DNA of 7,119 bases from Altererythrobacter sp. (GTDB taxonomy: Bacteria; Pseudomonadota; Alphaproteobacteria; Sphingomonadales; Sphingomonadaceae): contig JAGXGU010000080.1 in assembly GCA_024636575.1 (NCBI GenBank), positions 1-7,119 on the forward strand. Direction: 5' to 3'. The position numbers and the translations under genes are program-made. Below the pieces are notes generated by a model that saw nothing but the letters and a program-made list of their open reading frames with translations, was not told the origin of the DNA and ran no database searches. Position 1 is the stretch's first letter. Every line of letters begins with the position of its first letter. Shown one piece after another: positions 5,524 through 7,119 of this stretch.

Positions 5524-6204
5524 ATGATGCGACCCCATGGAAATATTGGTTCTGACCCGCGCCAGCGACTGCTGGAACTTTCGCTGGAGCGGAACGCCAG
5601 CCTGTCTGCCCTGTCCCGCCTGATCGGTAGAAATGGGACTTATTTACAACAATTTATCCGCAAGGGCAGCCCGAAGAAGCTGCTGGAGGGTGATCGCCGC
5701 ACACTGGCGGAGTTCTTCGGCGTGCCCGAATCGGAAATTGGCGGGCCGGAGGAAATTTCCTACAATCCAGCTGTGAGACTCCCGCTCTCGGCGCAGGATA
5801 ACGAATGGGTCCGGGTGCCGCGTCTGCCATTGGGCGCTTCTGCCGGGCCGGGCGCCATTTCCAGCACCGAAATGCCGTTCGACAATTTCGGCTTCTCCCG
5901 CCGCTGGCTGCGGGAACAGGGGCTGGAGGCGGCGCAGCTTTCCGCAATCCGGGTGGAAGGCGATTCGATGGAACCGCTGCTGCGCGCCGGGGATGAAATC
6001 CTGGTCGACCGCGCTCCGCGCCCGTTTCGTGACGGGGTCCATGTGGTCCGGCTGGGTGATACGCTGGTGGTCAAGCGGGTGGCGGCGCTGGGGGCAGGGA
6101 GGCTGTCGCTGTTGAGCCAGAACATGGCCTATCCCCCGGTCGAAGTTTGCGCGAACGAGGTCGAGATCATCGGCCGGGTGGTGTGGAAAAGCGGACGGCT
6201 TTAG
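5524..6204 (+). CDS. XRE/S24 (LexA/CI-like) self-cleaving transcriptional regulator
   Basis: 226 aa. The N-terminal third looks like a helix-turn-helix DNA-binding domain (LSALSRLIGRNGTYLQQFI, about 28-45), followed by DRRTLAEFFGV. The C-terminal half is an S24 peptidase domain. The catalytic serine is S148 in VEGDSMEPLL and the lysine is K184 in LVVKRV, 36 residues apart as in LexA. A107-G108 in GASAGPGA fits the Ala-Gly autocleavage bond. It is thus probably a repressor inactivated by self-cleavage during DNA damage or another stress (family knowledge). It is not the host LexA: no LexA box precedes it and the HTH differs. Two ATGs compete: 5524 is 3 bp and 5527 is 6 bp after AGGA (5517-5520), so 5527 has the better spacing. 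The start overlaps a copy of the TAGGAAAAAT repeat, suggesting autorepression that also blocks the ribosome site. Confidence 0.88.
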   Translation: MMRPHGNIGSDPRQRLLELSLERNASLSALSRLIGRNGTYLQQFIRKGSPKKLLEGDRRTLAEFFGVPESEIGGPEEISYNPAVRLPLSAQDNEWVRVPRLPLGASAGPGAISSTEMPFDNFGFSRRWLREQGLEAAQLSAIRVEGDSMEPLLRAGDEILVDRAPRPFRDGVHVVRLGDTLVVKRVAALGAGRLSLLSQNMAYPPVEVCANEVEIIGRVVWKSGRL

Positions 6205-6245
6205 GCGTCGGGGCTGAGTCACCGTTGCAATCGCGCCGCAGAAAC

Positions 6246-6259
6246 GCCAGATCGCTGGC
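6246..6259 (+). promoter_or_regulatory. Small hairpin abutting the first ATG of the glyoxalase II gene
   Basis: GCCAG (6246-6250) and CTGGC (6255-6259) form a perfect 5-bp stem with loop ATCG, ending one base before the ATG at 6260. It sits where a ribosome site would be, and no Shine-Dalgarno sequence is visible there. It could reduce initiation at 6260, or it may be chance. Confidence 0.3.
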
Positions 6260-6940
6260 ATGACTCAAACCAACACGGCCCAGGCCAAACAGCCCCCGAT
6301 GCGCGCGGCGATTCTGCCCGTCACGCCATTACAGCAAAATTGCAGCCTGATCTGGTGCACCAAGACCATGAAGGGCGCGCTGGTCGATCCCGGCGGCGAT
6401 CTGGATATGCTCAAGGCTGCGGTAGCCAAATCGGGCGTTACGCTGGAAAAGATCCTGGTGACGCATGGCCATATCGACCATTGCGGCGAAGCGGGCGTGC
6501 TGGCGAAAGAACTGGGCCTGAAGATCGAAGGCCCGCACGAAGCAGACCGTTTCTGGATTGCGCGCCTGGATGAGGATGGCAGAAAATATGGCATCAACGG
6601 CGAAGTGTTCGAGCCCGACCGCTGGCTGAAAGATGGCGACACGGTGACCGTGGGCGATCTGACGCTGGACGTGATCCATTGCCCCGGCCACACGCCCGGC
6701 CATGTGGTGTTCTACCACCAGCCAAGCCGCTTCGCGATTGTCGGTGATGTCCTGTTCCAGGGATCGATCGGACGGACCGATTTCCCGATGGGCAACCATC
6801 AGGATTTGCTTGATGCGATCACCGGGAAGCTGTGGCCGCTGGGCAACGATGTGACCTTCATTCCCGGCCATGGGCCAACCAGCACATTTGGCCAGGAACG
6901 TAAGACCAACCAGTTTGTCAGCGATTACGCGCTGGGTTGA
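6260..6940 (+). CDS. gloC: Metallo-beta-lactamase-fold hydrolase, type II glyoxalase II (GloC/YcbL-like)
   Basis: 226 aa from the ATG at 6260. Glyoxalase II enzymes hydrolyse S-lactoylglutathione to lactate and glutathione, completing methylglyoxal detoxification in the cytoplasm. The metal-binding signature THGHIDH gives H69, H71, D73 and H74. Further ligands are H144 in CPGHTPGH, D163 in VGDVLF and H204 in IPGHGP. From residue 14 on (MRAAILPVTPLQQNCSLIWC) it follows E. coli YcbL closely as I remember it, including LVDPGGD, TPDRWL-like EPDRWL and GRTDFPMG. The C-terminal glutathione-binding domain of classical GloB is absent, as in YcbL. The ATG at 6299 matches the family start; 6260 adds 13 polar residues. 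Neither has a clear ribosome site. The gene lies 55 bp after the S24 regulator in the same direction, so co-transcription is possible. A broader thioesterase role is an alternative. Confidence 0.9.
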   Translation: MTQTNTAQAKQPPMRAAILPVTPLQQNCSLIWCTKTMKGALVDPGGDLDMLKAAVAKSGVTLEKILVTHGHIDHCGEAGVLAKELGLKIEGPHEADRFWIARLDEDGRKYGINGEVFEPDRWLKDGDTVTVGDLTLDVIHCPGHTPGHVVFYHQPSRFAIVGDVLFQGSIGRTDFPMGNHQDLLDAITGKLWPLGNDVTFIPGHGPTSTFGQERKTNQFVSDYALG

Positions 6941-6944
6941 ATGG

Positions 6945-7119
6945 CTACATCACCCGCATGGCGATCAACGCGGCTACGATTGCCAATCCCAGCAGGGTCA
7001 GCATTGTTATCAATGTGCCGATCATCCGGCCTTTACCGAACGCGCCATCATCCATGCCCAGACCGTGCGCAATCCGGCCCAACATATAGATGCCGGCGAC
7101 ATAGGGCAGCCACGCGCTA
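6945..7119 (-). CDS. MAPEG-family membrane protein, C-terminal part (runs off the window)
   Basis: Only the last 57 full codons are visible, from the right edge (frame begins at 7118) to the TAG at 6945-6947. They read WLPYVAGIYMLGRIAHGLGM, then a polar loop DDGAFGKG, then a hydrophobic helix (MIGTLITMLTLLGLAIVAAL) ending IAMRVM. The GRIAHGLG motif and the final membrane helix are typical of bacterial MAPEG proteins (membrane-associated proteins in eicosanoid and glutathione metabolism), usually about 130 aa with four membrane helices. Function in bacteria is mostly unknown; some are glutathione transferases. It is convergent with the glyoxalase II gene, the two stops being 4 bp apart. A glutathione link between them is tempting but unproven. 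Confidence 0.8.
   Translation of the reverse strand, partial: SAWLPYVAGIYMLGRIAHGLGMDDGAFGKGRMIGTLITMLTLLGLAIVAALIAMRVM

Overview
The window is about 7.1 kb of GC-rich, densely packed bacterial DNA. Gene content and protein style suggest an alphaproteobacterium, most likely Sphingomonadales (Erythrobacter/Novosphingobium-like). The clues are an S24 regulator next to a GloC-type hydrolase and a MAPEG gene, and a consensus TTGACA box with a weak -10. This is an inference from recognition, not a database result.

Left end (1-142): the first 142 bases are one perfect inverted repeat with no spacer, centred between 71 and 72. It begins at the edge of the window and replaces the 5' part of a gene. 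I read this as a fold-back chimera at a contig end. Only the arm from about 72 onward makes sense as protein.

Metabolic block, + strand (72-4031): the 3' two thirds of a D-2-hydroxyacid dehydrogenase, a 173-bp gap, an acetolactate-synthase-like ThDP enzyme of the AlsS kind (TTG start at 905), then after 25 bp an NAD(P)-dependent aldehyde dehydrogenase. No small regulatory subunit or ilvC lies beside the synthase, so ordinary branched-chain amino-acid synthesis is unlikely. The three activities could form a short path: hydroxyacid to 2-oxoacid, then decarboxylation or carboligation, then aldehyde to acid. The substrate is unknown.

Minus-strand block (4050-5376): a secreted protein of unknown function with a clear signal peptide and its own TTGACA promoter. 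Upstream of it is an overlapping pair of small genes: 62 aa, HTH-like, and 119 aa, unrecognised.

Regulator and right end (5377-7119): the small-gene pair is divergent from an XRE-type/S24 (LexA/CI-like) self-cleaving regulator. The 147-bp shared spacer is rich in dyads and holds a 10-bp direct repeat whose second copy covers the regulator's ribosome-binding site and start codon. This small control module is the least explained part of the window. The regulator is followed in the same direction by a GloC (YcbL)-like glyoxalase II. A convergent MAPEG-family membrane protein gene runs off the right edge. No RNA genes, insertion sequences or CRISPR arrays were seen, and no gene-free stretch exceeds 173 bp.
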